Positions 39,795 through 50,115 of a DNA stretch of 64,000 nt are shown piece after piece; the first letter of the stretch is position 1, and every line of letters starts with the position of its first letter. This DNA is from Massilia frigida (GTDB lineage Bacteria > Pseudomonadota > Gammaproteobacteria > Burkholderiales > Burkholderiaceae_D): contig NZ_WHJG01000007.1 in NCBI RefSeq assembly GCF_011682175.1, positions 186,001 to 250,000 on the forward strand, in the 5' to 3' direction. The notes beneath the pieces were generated by a model that was given only the letters and a program-made list of their open reading frames with translations, was not told the origin of the DNA and made no database searches. The translations under genes were made by a program, and so were the position numbers.

Positions 39795-41996
39795 ATGCCC
39801 GGACCGTATATACACATCAGCGCCATGCGCGCGACCGCCCGTGCGCTCGGGCGCGGCAATTTCCGACCTGCCGCCAGCGCGCGCATCAACCCCGAATGGA
39901 CCGGCGCCGACACCGCCGAACTGGCGCGCATCATGCAGCGCCATCCCAACTTCGCCAGCCTTGGCGCCATCGGGCCGGACCTGTTTTTCTTCCTGCCCGA
40001 CTTTCGCAACCAGGGACCGTTTCCGCTATCGAGCGCCCTGATCCTGGTGCTGCGCACGCTTGAAACGCTGTATGACGCGCTCGATCCCTACATCGAAAAA
40101 TACGAACGTTATCTCGGGCCGATTACCGAAAACGCCGCCGAGGAACTGAGTCGGCTGACCGGCGGCCTGTCCGAGAGCGTGGGCAATATCGCGGGCGAAC
40201 TGTCCAGCATCCTGATCACCGCGCTGGAAGACTTTGCCGTGACCAGACGCGACTGGTTCGAGTATTTTTCGCTGGGCCTGAACAAGGGCTTCGACGAACA
40301 GGCCTTCCTCTGGTCGGACATGCTGCACTACCGCCGCACCGACCAGTTCGCGCGCGAACTGTGGAACCAGGCGGCCAGATTCGAGTCGAAGGACCAGCAA
40401 GACAAGGCGCGCGCCTACGCGCTCGGCTACATGACGCACGTCGGCACCGATGTCACCGGCCATGCGCTGGTCAACGCCATTTCGGGCGGGCCGTTCCGGC
40501 TGCACTGGCAGCGCCACCACCTGGTGGAAAACCACATGGACGCCTTCCGCTACCTGCGCGACGGCGCCGGGCCGGCGCGCGGCGGCCAGTACCCGCAGCT
40601 GACCGAATCGGCGCTCTACTTCGACATCGCCTTCCGCGAAAACGATGGCGCCGGCGTGACCCGCCCCGCCTACCCGGGCGGTAACACGCTGCGCGAGAAC
40701 TGGACCCGGCGCCGCCTGCTCGACGTCGATTCGGAGCTGGCCGACCCGATCGCCAAACTGCTGCACGAGACCATCACCGCGATCTACTACAAGGACGGCG
40801 CGCACCCGCGCATCCTGAGCGAGGATGACGGCAAGCCGGGCGAAGACCTGATCGCCTCCTGTTACCGCCTGCTGTTCTCCTTCCTCAAGATGACCACCGT
40901 CGACGGCTTCGCGCACGAACCGCCGCCACCGCCCGACGTGTTCCCCAACCTGCAGTTCCCCACCTTTAACGATCCGCAGGCCAGCGCGCCCGGCGCCGGG
41001 GGCAGCGACGGCAACTGGTGGGACGACCTGCTCGACTTCATCCTCTCGATCATCAAGGTGCTGCTGTATATCGTACAGGTGGCCGTGTACCTGGCGACCC
41101 TGCCGTGGGCGATCCTGGCCGACATCGTCACCTATCCGCTGCGCCTGGGCCTCTACTACGCGCTCGAACTGCCGCTGTTCCACTTGCTCAAATCGTTCCG
41201 CGCCGTGCTGGTCATGTCGGGCTACCTGCTGCCGATGGCCGACGAAATCACGGTCGGCCTGATCACGGTCGATATGCCCGATGCGCAGGCATTTGCCGGC
41301 GTGCTGAACGATGTAGGCAACGTGCTGCCTGACTTCGACACGCACGTACTCGACCTGGCGCCCTTCCAGGACAAGTCCTACCCGCGCCAGCATCCGCGCT
41401 CGGAGTATGAGCATCCGTGGCAGTATCCCAAGGAAGCGGGCATGGAGCTTGCTCACACCTTCGTCGGGCCGCACCCGCGCCGCGCCAACCCGGATGTGCT
41501 GTTCCAGAACGTGGGCGCCGACCCGCAGATCCGCGATGACCTCGAAAACGCGGCCACGCCGCAAGCGGCCGATGCGGTCGGCCCGGCCCTGCGCGCGAAT
41601 CGCCACCTGGGCGACGCGGTCGGCTTTTCGAGTTATCTGATCTGGCTCAATTCGCGCCAGAATCCGCAGCCGGGCGGCGGCCCCACCGTGCCGCTGGTCG
41701 ACTGGAATCTGGACGCGGACCGTGGCTACGGCTACCACACCTGGGACTTCGCGCGCAGCCTCGCCCCCGGCGGGGTCAAAGATCCCGAAGGCTTCGAGTT
41801 CCAGCCGCCGTGCACCTGGCCATCGCAGGCCGAACCAGCGACGCTGCACAACCCGTCGGTGCCCTTGAATATCTACTTTCTCGAAGCGGGCGTAAGCAAC
41901 CCCGGCTGCGGCGTGGATGTGGGCAGCGGCATCCTGGCGGCACTGGCGCGCGGCGCCGGCGGCAAAGACAGTGACGACGACAGGGGGGCATCATGA
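39795..41996 (+). CDS. Zinc-dependent phospholipase C-like protein (733 aa)
   Basis: Start at the ATG 39795 with GGAGGG five to six bases upstream. The first about 260 residues carry a set of potential metal ligands laid out like zinc phospholipase C/S1-P1 nucleases: His7 (GPYIHIS), Asp62 in IGPDLFFFLPD, His215/Asp219/His223 in THVGTDVTGH, and His237, His241, Glu245, His247 in HWQRHHLVENH. Residues about 415-475 form a long hydrophobic stretch (LLDFILSIIKVLLYIVQVAV, then further helices), unusual for the family, followed by a soluble Pro/His-rich tail. No signal peptide. The stop overlaps the start of the next gene (ATGA), so the two are translated together. A lipolytic, membrane-inserting protein is a reasonable guess. 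Confidence 0.65.
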   Translation: MPGPYIHISAMRATARALGRGNFRPAASARINPEWTGADTAELARIMQRHPNFASLGAIGPDLFFFLPDFRNQGPFPLSSALILVLRTLETLYDALDPYIEKYERYLGPITENAAEELSRLTGGLSESVGNIAGELSSILITALEDFAVTRRDWFEYFSLGLNKGFDEQAFLWSDMLHYRRTDQFARELWNQAARFESKDQQDKARAYALGYMTHVGTDVTGHALVNAISGGPFRLHWQRHHLVENHMDAFRYLRDGAGPARGGQYPQLTESALYFDIAFRENDGAGVTRPAYPGGNTLRENWTRRRLLDVDSELADPIAKLLHETITAIYYKDGAHPRILSEDDGKPGEDLIASCYRLLFSFLKMTTVDGFAHEPPPPPDVFPNLQFPTFNDPQASAPGAGGSDGNWWDDLLDFILSIIKVLLYIVQVAVYLATLPWAILADIVTYPLRLGLYYALELPLFHLLKSFRAVLVMSGYLLPMADEITVGLITVDMPDAQAFAGVLNDVGNVLPDFDTHVLDLAPFQDKSYPRQHPRSEYEHPWQYPKEAGMELAHTFVGPHPRRANPDVLFQNVGADPQIRDDLENAATPQAADAVGPALRANRHLGDAVGFSSYLIWLNSRQNPQPGGGPTVPLVDWNLDADRGYGYHTWDFARSLAPGGVKDPEGFEFQPPCTWPSQAEPATLHNPSVPLNIYFLEAGVSNPGCGVDVGSGILAALARGAGGKDSDDDRGAS

Positions 41997-43273
41997 AACC
42001 ATCCGACCAAGACCGCGCCTGCACCTGCCACGCGCAGGGCACGCCGCAAGTGCCCTGCCGGCAGTGCCGCTGCGGCCACGATCCGTGCCAGCCGCCGCAC
42101 GGGCCGGTGTGTCCGCCGCCGCGCTGCCCGTTCCCCGGCACGGTCGAACTGCCGCAAGCCGATCCGCCGCCCCCGGTCAAGACGGCGCCGCAGCGGCCCG
42201 AAACCGTCAACCGCCCGCCGCCAGGCAGTCCGGCCGAAATCCCGTGGTTCCACGGCCAGGTGCAGGGCATCCTCCAGAACGGTCCGACCTTCGGTCCGCG
42301 CAAGGATGAATTCCTGCCGTTCCTCCTGATCCGCGCCAACGGCGGCGACAACGGCGCGCGCCCGCTGAACGGCGTGTTATGGGAGTCGCCCGATATCTAC
42401 GTGGTGCCCAACCAGGACGCGGCCAGCGCGCCGGTGCAGCCGGCCACGGTGGGCGGCATCGCGCGCGCCAACGCGCCCAACACCTTGTATGCGCACGTCT
42501 GGAACCTGGGCAAAGCGCCGGCGCTGCGGGTGCGCGTGGAATTCTACTGGTTCGACCCCACGCTGGGCATCTCGCGCGCCGACGCCAACTTCATCGGCGC
42601 CACCTGGGTCGACCTTGGCAACCGCTTCAACAACCACACCGAATGGCGCGTCGTGAATGGCCCGGACGGCCGCTACCTGAGCCACGGCTGCCACGCCATC
42701 GTCAAGTGTCCGCAAAGCTGGGTGCCGGCCTTCGTCAACGGCGGCCACGAATGCCTGGTGGTGCGGGTGCACGAACCGATACTCGACGCCGTCGCGCCCG
42801 ACCAGTTCTCGGCCACGGCGGACCGCCATATCGGGCAGCGCAATATCGCCGTCACTCCATCATCCTCGCCGGCGGCGGTCGACCTGGCGCTGAACCTGGG
42901 CTATCTGGCCAACCCCGGGCCGGCGCGGATCGAAGCGACCCTCGACGCACCGGACACCATGGACTGGCTCAAGCTGTACACGGGCCTGGCCGATCCCGGC
43001 CTGGTCACCCCGGCCAATCCGGTGGCCTACGGTCTGCTGCCGGCCACGGTGGGCCAGGCGCGCAGGCAGCGCTTGAGCGATATTCCGTTCGATGCGCGCA
43101 GCAAGCTGCTGCTGCCGGCCGAGGATGTGCTGCGCGGATGCGAGCGGCAAGCCATCCCCTTCCACGCCAGCATTGCCGACATCAAGCGTGGCGAAGCGCA
43201 GGTACTGCGCGTGCGCCAGAGGATCGGAGGAGAAATCGTAGGCGGGTATACGGTCGTGTTGATCGGACGATGA
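41993..43273 (+). CDS. Hypothetical protein with Cys-rich N-terminus (426 aa), partner of PLC-like gene
   Basis: Overlaps the preceding gene by four bases (ATGA). The first about 50 residues contain eight or more cysteines (ACTCHAQGTPQVPCRQCRCG, DPCQPP, VCPPPRCPFP), a metal-binding or disulfide-rich pattern, then a Pro-rich linker to about 80. The rest (about 85-426) is beta-rich with segments such as YAHVWNLGKAPALRVRVEFYW and GNRFNNHTEWRVVNGPDG, reminiscent of immunoglobulin-like/CARDB-type beta-sandwiches. Function unknown. Tight coupling suggests it works with the phospholipase C-like protein. Confidence 0.65.
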   Translation: MKPSDQDRACTCHAQGTPQVPCRQCRCGHDPCQPPHGPVCPPPRCPFPGTVELPQADPPPPVKTAPQRPETVNRPPPGSPAEIPWFHGQVQGILQNGPTFGPRKDEFLPFLLIRANGGDNGARPLNGVLWESPDIYVVPNQDAASAPVQPATVGGIARANAPNTLYAHVWNLGKAPALRVRVEFYWFDPTLGISRADANFIGATWVDLGNRFNNHTEWRVVNGPDGRYLSHGCHAIVKCPQSWVPAFVNGGHECLVVRVHEPILDAVAPDQFSATADRHIGQRNIAVTPSSSPAAVDLALNLGYLANPGPARIEATLDAPDTMDWLKLYTGLADPGLVTPANPVAYGLLPATVGQARRQRLSDIPFDARSKLLLPAEDVLRGCERQAIPFHASIADIKRGEAQVLRVRQRIGGEIVGGYTVVLIGR

Positions 43274-43336
43274 CAGCGCGCCCTGCATCGCCAAGCGACG
43301 ATGGAGGGCGCGGCTACCGCTTGCGCGTGTGGCCGG

Positions 43337-43804
43337 TCAGCGGGTCGGCGGCACCGTGGGCTTCTTGTCGGTGCTTGAGGTGCCGGTGGCCGCGCCGGTG
43401 CTGTCCATGCCGCGCTTGCCGGACCTGCCGGTAACCGGCGGATTGCTGCTGCCGGTACTGCCGCTGGTGCCGGACGAGCCGCGCATTTCGGTGCCGCTGG
43501 TGGTGCCCGTCATGTCCGCATCACGCGCGGGATTGGTGTTGGCACTGGTGCTGCTGTTGGTCGTGTCGCGCGGATCGGTGATCACATCGCGCTCTTCCTG
43601 CGACTTGTCGCGGTTCTGGCGCGGTTTGATGCCGCTACGAGGCTGGCGGTCCGGATTGGCCGGCGTGGCGCGCTCGCGCGTGTTCGTGCCGGTCGCATTC
43701 GTGCCACTGTTCGCGCCAGCGGTGCCGGTGCCGCTCTGGCTTTGCGCCCATGCTGCGCCGCCGACCATGAGTGCAACAAGGGAAATCGCGAGTCTGGTTT
43801 TCAT
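43337..43804 (-). CDS. Exported low-complexity Ser/Thr/Gly-rich protein
   Basis: 155 residues from the ATG at 43804 (AGGAGA five to six bases upstream). A clear signal peptide (MKTRLAISLVALMVGGAAWA, cut before QSQS) is followed by a disordered tail of Ser, Thr, Gly, Asn and Asp (NSGTNATGTNTRERATPANP, STSANTNPARDADMTGTTSG). No folded domain visible. Probably periplasmic or envelope-associated; convergent with the hypothetical gene on its left. Confidence 0.75.
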   Translation of the reverse strand: MKTRLAISLVALMVGGAAWAQSQSGTGTAGANSGTNATGTNTRERATPANPDRQPRSGIKPRQNRDKSQEERDVITDPRDTTNSSTSANTNPARDADMTGTTSGTEMRGSSGTSGSTGSSNPPVTGRSGKRGMDSTGAATGTSSTDKKPTVPPTR

Positions 43805-44008
43805 GCCTGTCTCCTGAAGATGATAACGAACAGTTATTCTTACACCGCAAGCTATCCAGACAGGTAGGACCATGCCTTGGGTACGCGTGGGATCAGGTCG
43901 TGCTGTTTTTGTCGCCAGGAAAGAAGCGATGTCGAATGACGACAGCGGAATACCTGAAACGCAGCATTGGTGTATTCTTGCCAATTACCCATCCTGCCCG
44001 CTTGCCCC

Positions 44009-44563
44009 ATGCCAGAACTTGCTCCCGTCACACTACAGACCGAACGCCTGACGCTGCGTTTTCTGCACGCCAGCGATACCCAGGCGCTCTACACAATCCA
44101 CTCCGACCCGGCCGTGATGCGCTACTTCAGCGGCACCGCCTGGACCGATCCGGCGCAGGGCGACGCCGACATCGCGCGCGCGCTCGACGGCTACAGCAGC
44201 GGCAACGGCATGCAACTCGCTCTTGTCCTGCGCGACACGGGCAAGCTGATTGGCACCATCAAACCGCACGCCTTCCACGCGCAGAACCGCCGCTGCGAAA
44301 TCGGCTACGCCCTGGCCAGCGCTCACTGGGGCCAGGGCTACCTGAGCGAAGCGATGCGCGCCACCCTCGACTACCTGTTCAGGGAAATGAACATGAACCG
44401 CATCGAAGCCGATATCGACCCGCGCAATCTGGCGTCGGCCAAGCTGCTCGAGCGCATGGGTTTTCAAAAAGAGGGCTACATGCCGGAGCGCTGGATCGTC
44501 AACGGCGAAATCTGCGATACCGTCTTCTACGGCCTGCTTCGGCGCGGCTGGGAGAACAGCTGA
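44009..44563 (+). CDS. GNAT-family N-acetyltransferase (RimJ/RimL type)
   Basis: 184 residues from the ATG at 44009. Features of ribosomal-protein-type acetyltransferases: LQTERLTLRFLHASD near the N-terminus, EIGYALASAHWGQGYLSEA (acetyl-CoA pyrophosphate loop Q/R-x-x-G-x-G/A) and the late NLASAKLLERMGFQKEGYM. Substrate unknown. The TGA overlaps the ATG of the nitrilase-like gene by one base. Confidence 0.85.
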   Translation: MPELAPVTLQTERLTLRFLHASDTQALYTIHSDPAVMRYFSGTAWTDPAQGDADIARALDGYSSGNGMQLALVLRDTGKLIGTIKPHAFHAQNRRCEIGYALASAHWGQGYLSEAMRATLDYLFREMNMNRIEADIDPRNLASAKLLERMGFQKEGYMPERWIVNGEICDTVFYGLLRRGWENS

Positions 44564-45303
44564 TGGCCGGCCTGCGCTATGCGGCGGCGCAATCGGCGTC
44601 CATGCCGCTCGATATCGCGGCCAACGTGGTGCGCCATCTGGCCTTTATCGACGCCGCCGGCGAGGCTGGCGTGCAGTTGCTGGTATTCCCCGAACTGTCG
44701 CTGTGCGGCTATGAGCTGGCCGGCATGGCCGCCTGCGCGCTCAAGGCCGACGACGACCGGCTTGCGCCGCTGCGCGGGCGCGCACTCAAGGCCAGGATGA
44801 CCGTGGTGGTGGGCGCGCCGCTGGCCAACGCCGGCGCGCTGCCCGGCATTGGCGCCATCACCTTTCATGCGGACGGGCGCACGTCGGTCTACCGCAAGCA
44901 CTTCCTGCACGCCGGCGAGGAGCGGCACGTCACGGCCGGCAGCGCAATCAGCCAGCTGCACGATGTGCGCGGCGTGAAGGTCGCGCTGGCGATTTGCGCC
45001 GATACCGGCCAGCAGCAGCACGCGCACGCCGCCGCGGTGGCCGGGGCCGGGCTGTATGCGGCCGGCTCATTGATCTCGGCCGGCGGCTACGACAAGGACA
45101 GCGGACAGCTGGCCGGATACGCAAAGCTGTTCGGGATGGGGGTCCTGATGGCCAATCACGCGCACGCCTCGGGCGGGTACGAGAGCGCCGGCCGCAGCGC
45201 GATCTGGGCCTCCGGCGGCGCGTTGATCATTGCCGCGCCGGGACCTGGCGAGATGCTGGTCATTGCCGACGATGACGGCGGCAACGTCATCGACATGGCT
45301 TGA
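44563..45303 (+). CDS. Carbon-nitrogen hydrolase (nitrilase superfamily)
   Basis: 246 residues starting at the ATG overlapping the preceding stop. The Glu-Lys-Cys triad is visible: Glu in LLVFPELSLCGYE, Lys in VYRKHFLHAGEE, and Cys in VALAICADTG. The loop after the cysteine (ADTGQQQHAHAAA) differs from the canonical CYD-pattern of omega-amidases and NAD synthetase domains, so specificity is unclear; an amidase or N-carbamoyl amino acid hydrolase is possible. Coupled with a GNAT gene, not with the pyrimidine genes. Confidence 0.8.
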   Translation: MAGLRYAAAQSASMPLDIAANVVRHLAFIDAAGEAGVQLLVFPELSLCGYELAGMAACALKADDDRLAPLRGRALKARMTVVVGAPLANAGALPGIGAITFHADGRTSVYRKHFLHAGEERHVTAGSAISQLHDVRGVKVALAICADTGQQQHAHAAAVAGAGLYAAGSLISAGGYDKDSGQLAGYAKLFGMGVLMANHAHASGGYESAGRSAIWASGGALIIAAPGPGEMLVIADDDGGNVIDMA

Positions 45304-45460
45304 ATGTGCGTCTTTCGTTGGTGAAATAGCAATCGCCAGCCGTTTATCGCGTCTTCAAACCGGTCACTACCCCGTTTATGCACTTCATCGGACAGCGGTA
45401 GAGCATTCGCGCGCCACTTGTTACAGTCTCTCCATCGACAACCCTCCTCTGGAGAAGCAA

Positions 45461-45742
45461 ATGAACAACCCTGCCTTTACATCCTTTTTTGCCAGCCTCG
45501 AAGACCTCGGCCGCACCTTGGCCAAGGCAGCCCGCTACGCCGTCAGCGCGATCGCCACGATGTCCTGGCCCACCCTGCTGCTCAGCGCCGTCGGCCTGGC
45601 CCTGCTGCTCACTATCGTGCCGCTGGTACTGACCCTGTTCGTGCTGTTCATGGTCATCAAACTGGTGAACGGCTATGTCACCGAGCGCGCCACCCGCGGC
45701 CCCGCCACGCCCTTCACACCCGTGAAGCCAGAAGGCGAATAA
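45461..45742 (+). CDS. Small membrane protein (93 aa) ahead of a sensor kinase
   Basis: 93 residues; start at 45461 with GGAG six bases upstream. A central hydrophobic segment (WPTLLLSAVGLALLLTIVPL then VLTLFVLFMVIKLV) makes two membrane helices with a basic-to-acidic cytosolic tail. Four bases before the sensor kinase gene, so it may be an accessory membrane component of that two-component system. Family not recognised. Confidence 0.7.
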   Translation: MNNPAFTSFFASLEDLGRTLAKAARYAVSAIATMSWPTLLLSAVGLALLLTIVPLVLTLFVLFMVIKLVNGYVTERATRGPATPFTPVKPEGE

Positions 45743-45746
45743 CAGC

Positions 45747-46637
45747 GTGAATGCCAGCCAGTTGAACAAGGCGATGGATTTCCTGCGCGATTCCCTCGCG
45801 CAAGCCACGGTGTTATGGTGGAACTTCTTCGACTGGCTTGCCTTGGTGGAATGGCGGCAACTGTTCATCACCTGGTTCCTGGCCATGGCCTTCGGCCTGA
45901 TTTTGACCCTGCCCGAACCGGCGGTGTGGTACGTGATCCTGTCGTACGGCGTGAAAGTGCTCGCCGGCGGCAAGCGCAAGGCCGAGCTGATGGCCAAGGA
46001 AGCGACCGCGAAAGCGAGCGTCGCCGAACTCGAACGGCGCCTGCTCGAAGCGCAGATGGCGACCTTGCAGGCGCAGATCGAGCCGCATTTCCTGTTCAAT
46101 ACCCTGGCCCTGATCGGCCAGCTGATCGAAACCGATCCGCCGCAGGCCGCGCGCATCCACATGCACCTGATCGAATACCTGCGCTCCACCCTGCCGCAGA
46201 TGCGCGCCGCCGGCGGCGGCACGCTGGGGCGCCAGGTCCAGCTCTCGCGCGCCTACCTGGCCATCATGCAGGCGCGCATGAAGGAGAGGCTGACGGTCAG
46301 TTTCGACGTGCCCGCGCAGCTGGAGCACCTGCCTTTTCCGCCGATGATGCTGCAAACCCTGATCGAGAACGCCATCAAGCACGGCCTGGAACCGAAGATC
46401 GAGGGCGGCCGCATCGACGTTGGCGCGCGCCTGGTGGACGACGCCATGCATGTCGATGTGCGCGACAATGGTGTCGGCTTCAACATGCACGCGGGCGATG
46501 GCGTGGGCCTGGCGAATATCCGCGAGCGCCTGTTCCTGCTGTTCGGCGCGCGCGCCGAGCTGGTGATCGAAATGCCGCTTGAGGGCGGCGCCCTGGCATC
46601 GCTGCGCGTGCCCCATTCTTCCCAGGAGACCAACTGA
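45747..46637 (+). CDS. Sensor histidine kinase, LytS/YehU-type (His_kinase)
   Basis: 296 residues, GTG start. Two membrane helices (about 38-56 and 57-73) and then the His_kinase domain: phospho-acceptor His114 in QIEPHFLFNTLALIGQL, followed by the catalytic ATP-binding domain with LIENAIKHGLEPK (N box), DNGVGFNMH and GVGLANIRERL. Short N-terminus without a periplasmic sensor domain suggests intramembrane sensing or control by the small membrane protein upstream. Followed one base later by its LytTR response regulator. Confidence 0.9.
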   Translation: MNASQLNKAMDFLRDSLAQATVLWWNFFDWLALVEWRQLFITWFLAMAFGLILTLPEPAVWYVILSYGVKVLAGGKRKAELMAKEATAKASVAELERRLLEAQMATLQAQIEPHFLFNTLALIGQLIETDPPQAARIHMHLIEYLRSTLPQMRAAGGGTLGRQVQLSRAYLAIMQARMKERLTVSFDVPAQLEHLPFPPMMLQTLIENAIKHGLEPKIEGGRIDVGARLVDDAMHVDVRDNGVGFNMHAGDGVGLANIRERLFLLFGARAELVIEMPLEGGALASLRVPHSSQETN

Positions 46638-46638
46638 A

Positions 46639-47403
46639 ATGGCCACTGTCAGCGCCTTGATCGTCGACGATGAATCCCCCATGCGCGACCAGCTGCGCGC
46701 GCGCCTGGCCGAGGTGTGGCCGGACCTGGCGATCGTGGGCGAGGCCTCGAATGGCCTCGATGCGGTCGCCATGGCGGCGCAGCTCCAGCCCGACATCGTG
46801 TTCCTCGACATCCGCATGCCGGGCCAGGGCGGCATCGACGCCGCGCGGCAGCTCTACAACCAGTGCCACATCGTGTTCGTGACCGCCTACGACCAGTACG
46901 CGCTGGACGCCTTCGAGCAGGGCGCGATGGACTACCTGCTCAAGCCCGTGGTGGCCGAGCGCCTGCGCCTGACGTGCGAGCGGCTGCGCACGCGCCTGAC
47001 CAAAGCCCCGGAAAACATCGGCGAGCAGCTGCGCCAGCTGACCCATATCTTGCAGCAGGGCGAATCGAAAAAGCCCGCTTACCTGCGCTGGATCCAGGCG
47101 CAGGTCGGCAGCAACCTGCGCATGATCAGCACCCGCGAAGTGCTGTACTTCCAGTCCGACGAAAAGTACACCCTGGTGCAGACGGCGCAGGCCGAACTGC
47201 TGATCCGCAAGACGCTCAAGGAACTGGCCGACGAACTCGATCCGGACGAATTCTGGCGCATCCACCGTTCCACCCTGGTGCGGGTCGATGCCATCGCCGA
47301 GGTCACGCGCGACGACCGTGGCCGCCAGATGCTCAAGGTGCGCAATCATCCCGCGCTGCTGGAAGTGAGCCGCAATCACACGCATCTGTTCCAGCAAATG
47401 TAG
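46639..47403 (+). CDS. LytTR-type response regulator
   Basis: 254 residues: receiver domain (residues 1-120; acidic pocket Asp10-Asp11, phospho-acceptor Asp57 in IVFLDIRMPGQGG, Lys in DYLLKPV) and a C-terminal LytTR DNA-binding domain (about 155-254; ISTREVLYFQSDEKYTLVQT, EFWRIHRSTLVRVDAI, RNHTHLFQQM). Pairs with the upstream kinase. LytTR proteins bind promoter direct repeats; no target is visible here. Confidence 0.92.
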   Translation: MATVSALIVDDESPMRDQLRARLAEVWPDLAIVGEASNGLDAVAMAAQLQPDIVFLDIRMPGQGGIDAARQLYNQCHIVFVTAYDQYALDAFEQGAMDYLLKPVVAERLRLTCERLRTRLTKAPENIGEQLRQLTHILQQGESKKPAYLRWIQAQVGSNLRMISTREVLYFQSDEKYTLVQTAQAELLIRKTLKELADELDPDEFWRIHRSTLVRVDAIAEVTRDDRGRQMLKVRNHPALLEVSRNHTHLFQQM

Positions 47404-47484
47404 CGGCGGGGACGCGCACCCGGATATCAAATAATCCAGTACCATATACCCTGCTTTTCCGATCACCTAACCAGGAGAAGGAAC

Positions 47485-47916
47485 ATGTCAGTCACACCCA
47501 AGCAAACCCGCGCCAATGTCATCCCCTGCTTGCGCTACCGTAACGCGCCGGCCGCCATCGAATGGCTCTGCAGCACTTTCGGCTTCGAAAAACAACTGGT
47601 TGTTCCCGGCGACAATAACACCATCCTGCATGCGCAATTGGCATTCGGCAACGGCATGGTGATGCTCGGCTCGGCGTCGGCCGTCGATTCCGAGTACGGC
47701 AAACTGATGAAGCAGCCCGACGAAATCGGCGGCGCGCAAACCCAGACCATCTGCGTGGTCGTTGCCGACGCCGACGCCGTCTACGACCGTACCATCTCGG
47801 CACGCGCGCAGATCGTCATGGACATCAAGGATGAAGACTACGGCGGGCGCAGTTTTACCTGCCGCGACCTGGAAGGCCACGTCTGGACCTTCGGCACCTA
47901 CGACCCGTTCGAATAA
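47485..47916 (+). CDS. VOC-family (glyoxalase/bleomycin-resistance fold) protein
   Basis: 143 residues; start with AGGAGAAGGAAC directly upstream. The betaalphabetabetabeta fold is recognisable: VIPCLRYRNAPAAIEWLCSTFGFE at the start, ILHAQLAFGNGMVMLGSA in the middle and the closing strand SFTCRDLEGHVWTFGTYDPF. Similar to PhnB/EthD-type VOC proteins of unknown substrate. Followed by a second, unrelated VOC gene 22 bases later. Confidence 0.88.
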   Translation: MSVTPKQTRANVIPCLRYRNAPAAIEWLCSTFGFEKQLVVPGDNNTILHAQLAFGNGMVMLGSASAVDSEYGKLMKQPDEIGGAQTQTICVVVADADAVYDRTISARAQIVMDIKDEDYGGRSFTCRDLEGHVWTFGTYDPFE

Positions 47917-47938
47917 AACCGCCATCGAGGAGCACACC

Positions 47939-49559
<1,621 letters not shown>

Positions 49560-49964
49560 TTACTTCTTCAGGTCCCGGCCGCCGAACGCATTCGGAAGCT
49601 GGGCCGCCGCCGTCGTTTCGAGAATGTCGCCATTCAGGTTGGTCAACACGATGGGCAGGTCGTTACCGCCCAGTTCAAGGATGACTTGACGGCAGGCGCC
49701 GCACGGGGCGATCGGGCCGTCGGTCTGGCCGATAACGGCCAGCGCGGCGAAGTCGCCGGGTTTGTAGCCGTGGGCGAGCGCGCTGAAAAAGGCGGTGCGC
49801 TCGGCGCAGTTGCACAAGCCGTAGGAGGCGTTTTCGACGTTACAGCCACGGAAAATGCGGCCGTCCTTGCATTCGAGGGCGGCACCGACCTGGAAGTTCG
49901 AGTACGGGGTGTAGGCCAGCAGACGTGCCGCGGTGGCTTCGGTGATGAGCTTTTCGTATTTCAT
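49560..49964 (-). CDS. cdd: Cytidine deaminase
   Basis: 134 residues of the small tetrameric type; start with AAGGA six bases upstream. Motifs: TPYSNFQVGAALEC, CNCAERTAFFSAL (zinc Cys and catalytic Glu) and PCGACRQVILELG (two zinc cysteines). Converts cytidine and deoxycytidine to uridine and deoxyuridine, which DeoA and the pyrimidine reductive pathway then process. A composite palindromic element separates it from deoA. Confidence 0.95.
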   Translation of the reverse strand: MKYEKLITEATAARLLAYTPYSNFQVGAALECKDGRIFRGCNVENASYGLCNCAERTAFFSALAHGYKPGDFAALAVIGQTDGPIAPCGACRQVILELGGNDLPIVLTNLNGDILETTAAAQLPNAFGGRDLKK

Positions 49965-49996
49965 GGTGTTCCTTGTTAGTTCCCGCGCCACTTGCT

Positions 49997-50113
49997 CCGT
50001 CGCACCCGCGCAGGCGGGAACGCATGCGTCCCCCCCAAGTCAGCTCCGCAGCCGACGGCTGCGTTGAAGACTTGGGTTACCGCGAGGGCGCCTGGCCCTG
50101 CGCGCGGACGACG
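49997..50113. repeat. Composite palindromic element (117 bp)
   Basis: Begins CCGTCG with hairpin ACCCGCGCAGGCGGGA, then CCCAAGTC (50033-50040) pairing with GACTTGGG (50069-50076), then GCGCCTGGCCCTGCGCGCGG and ends GACGACG. Same family as 25287-25417. It occupies the gap between deoA and cdd. Confidence 0.75.
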
Positions 50114-50115
50114 CG

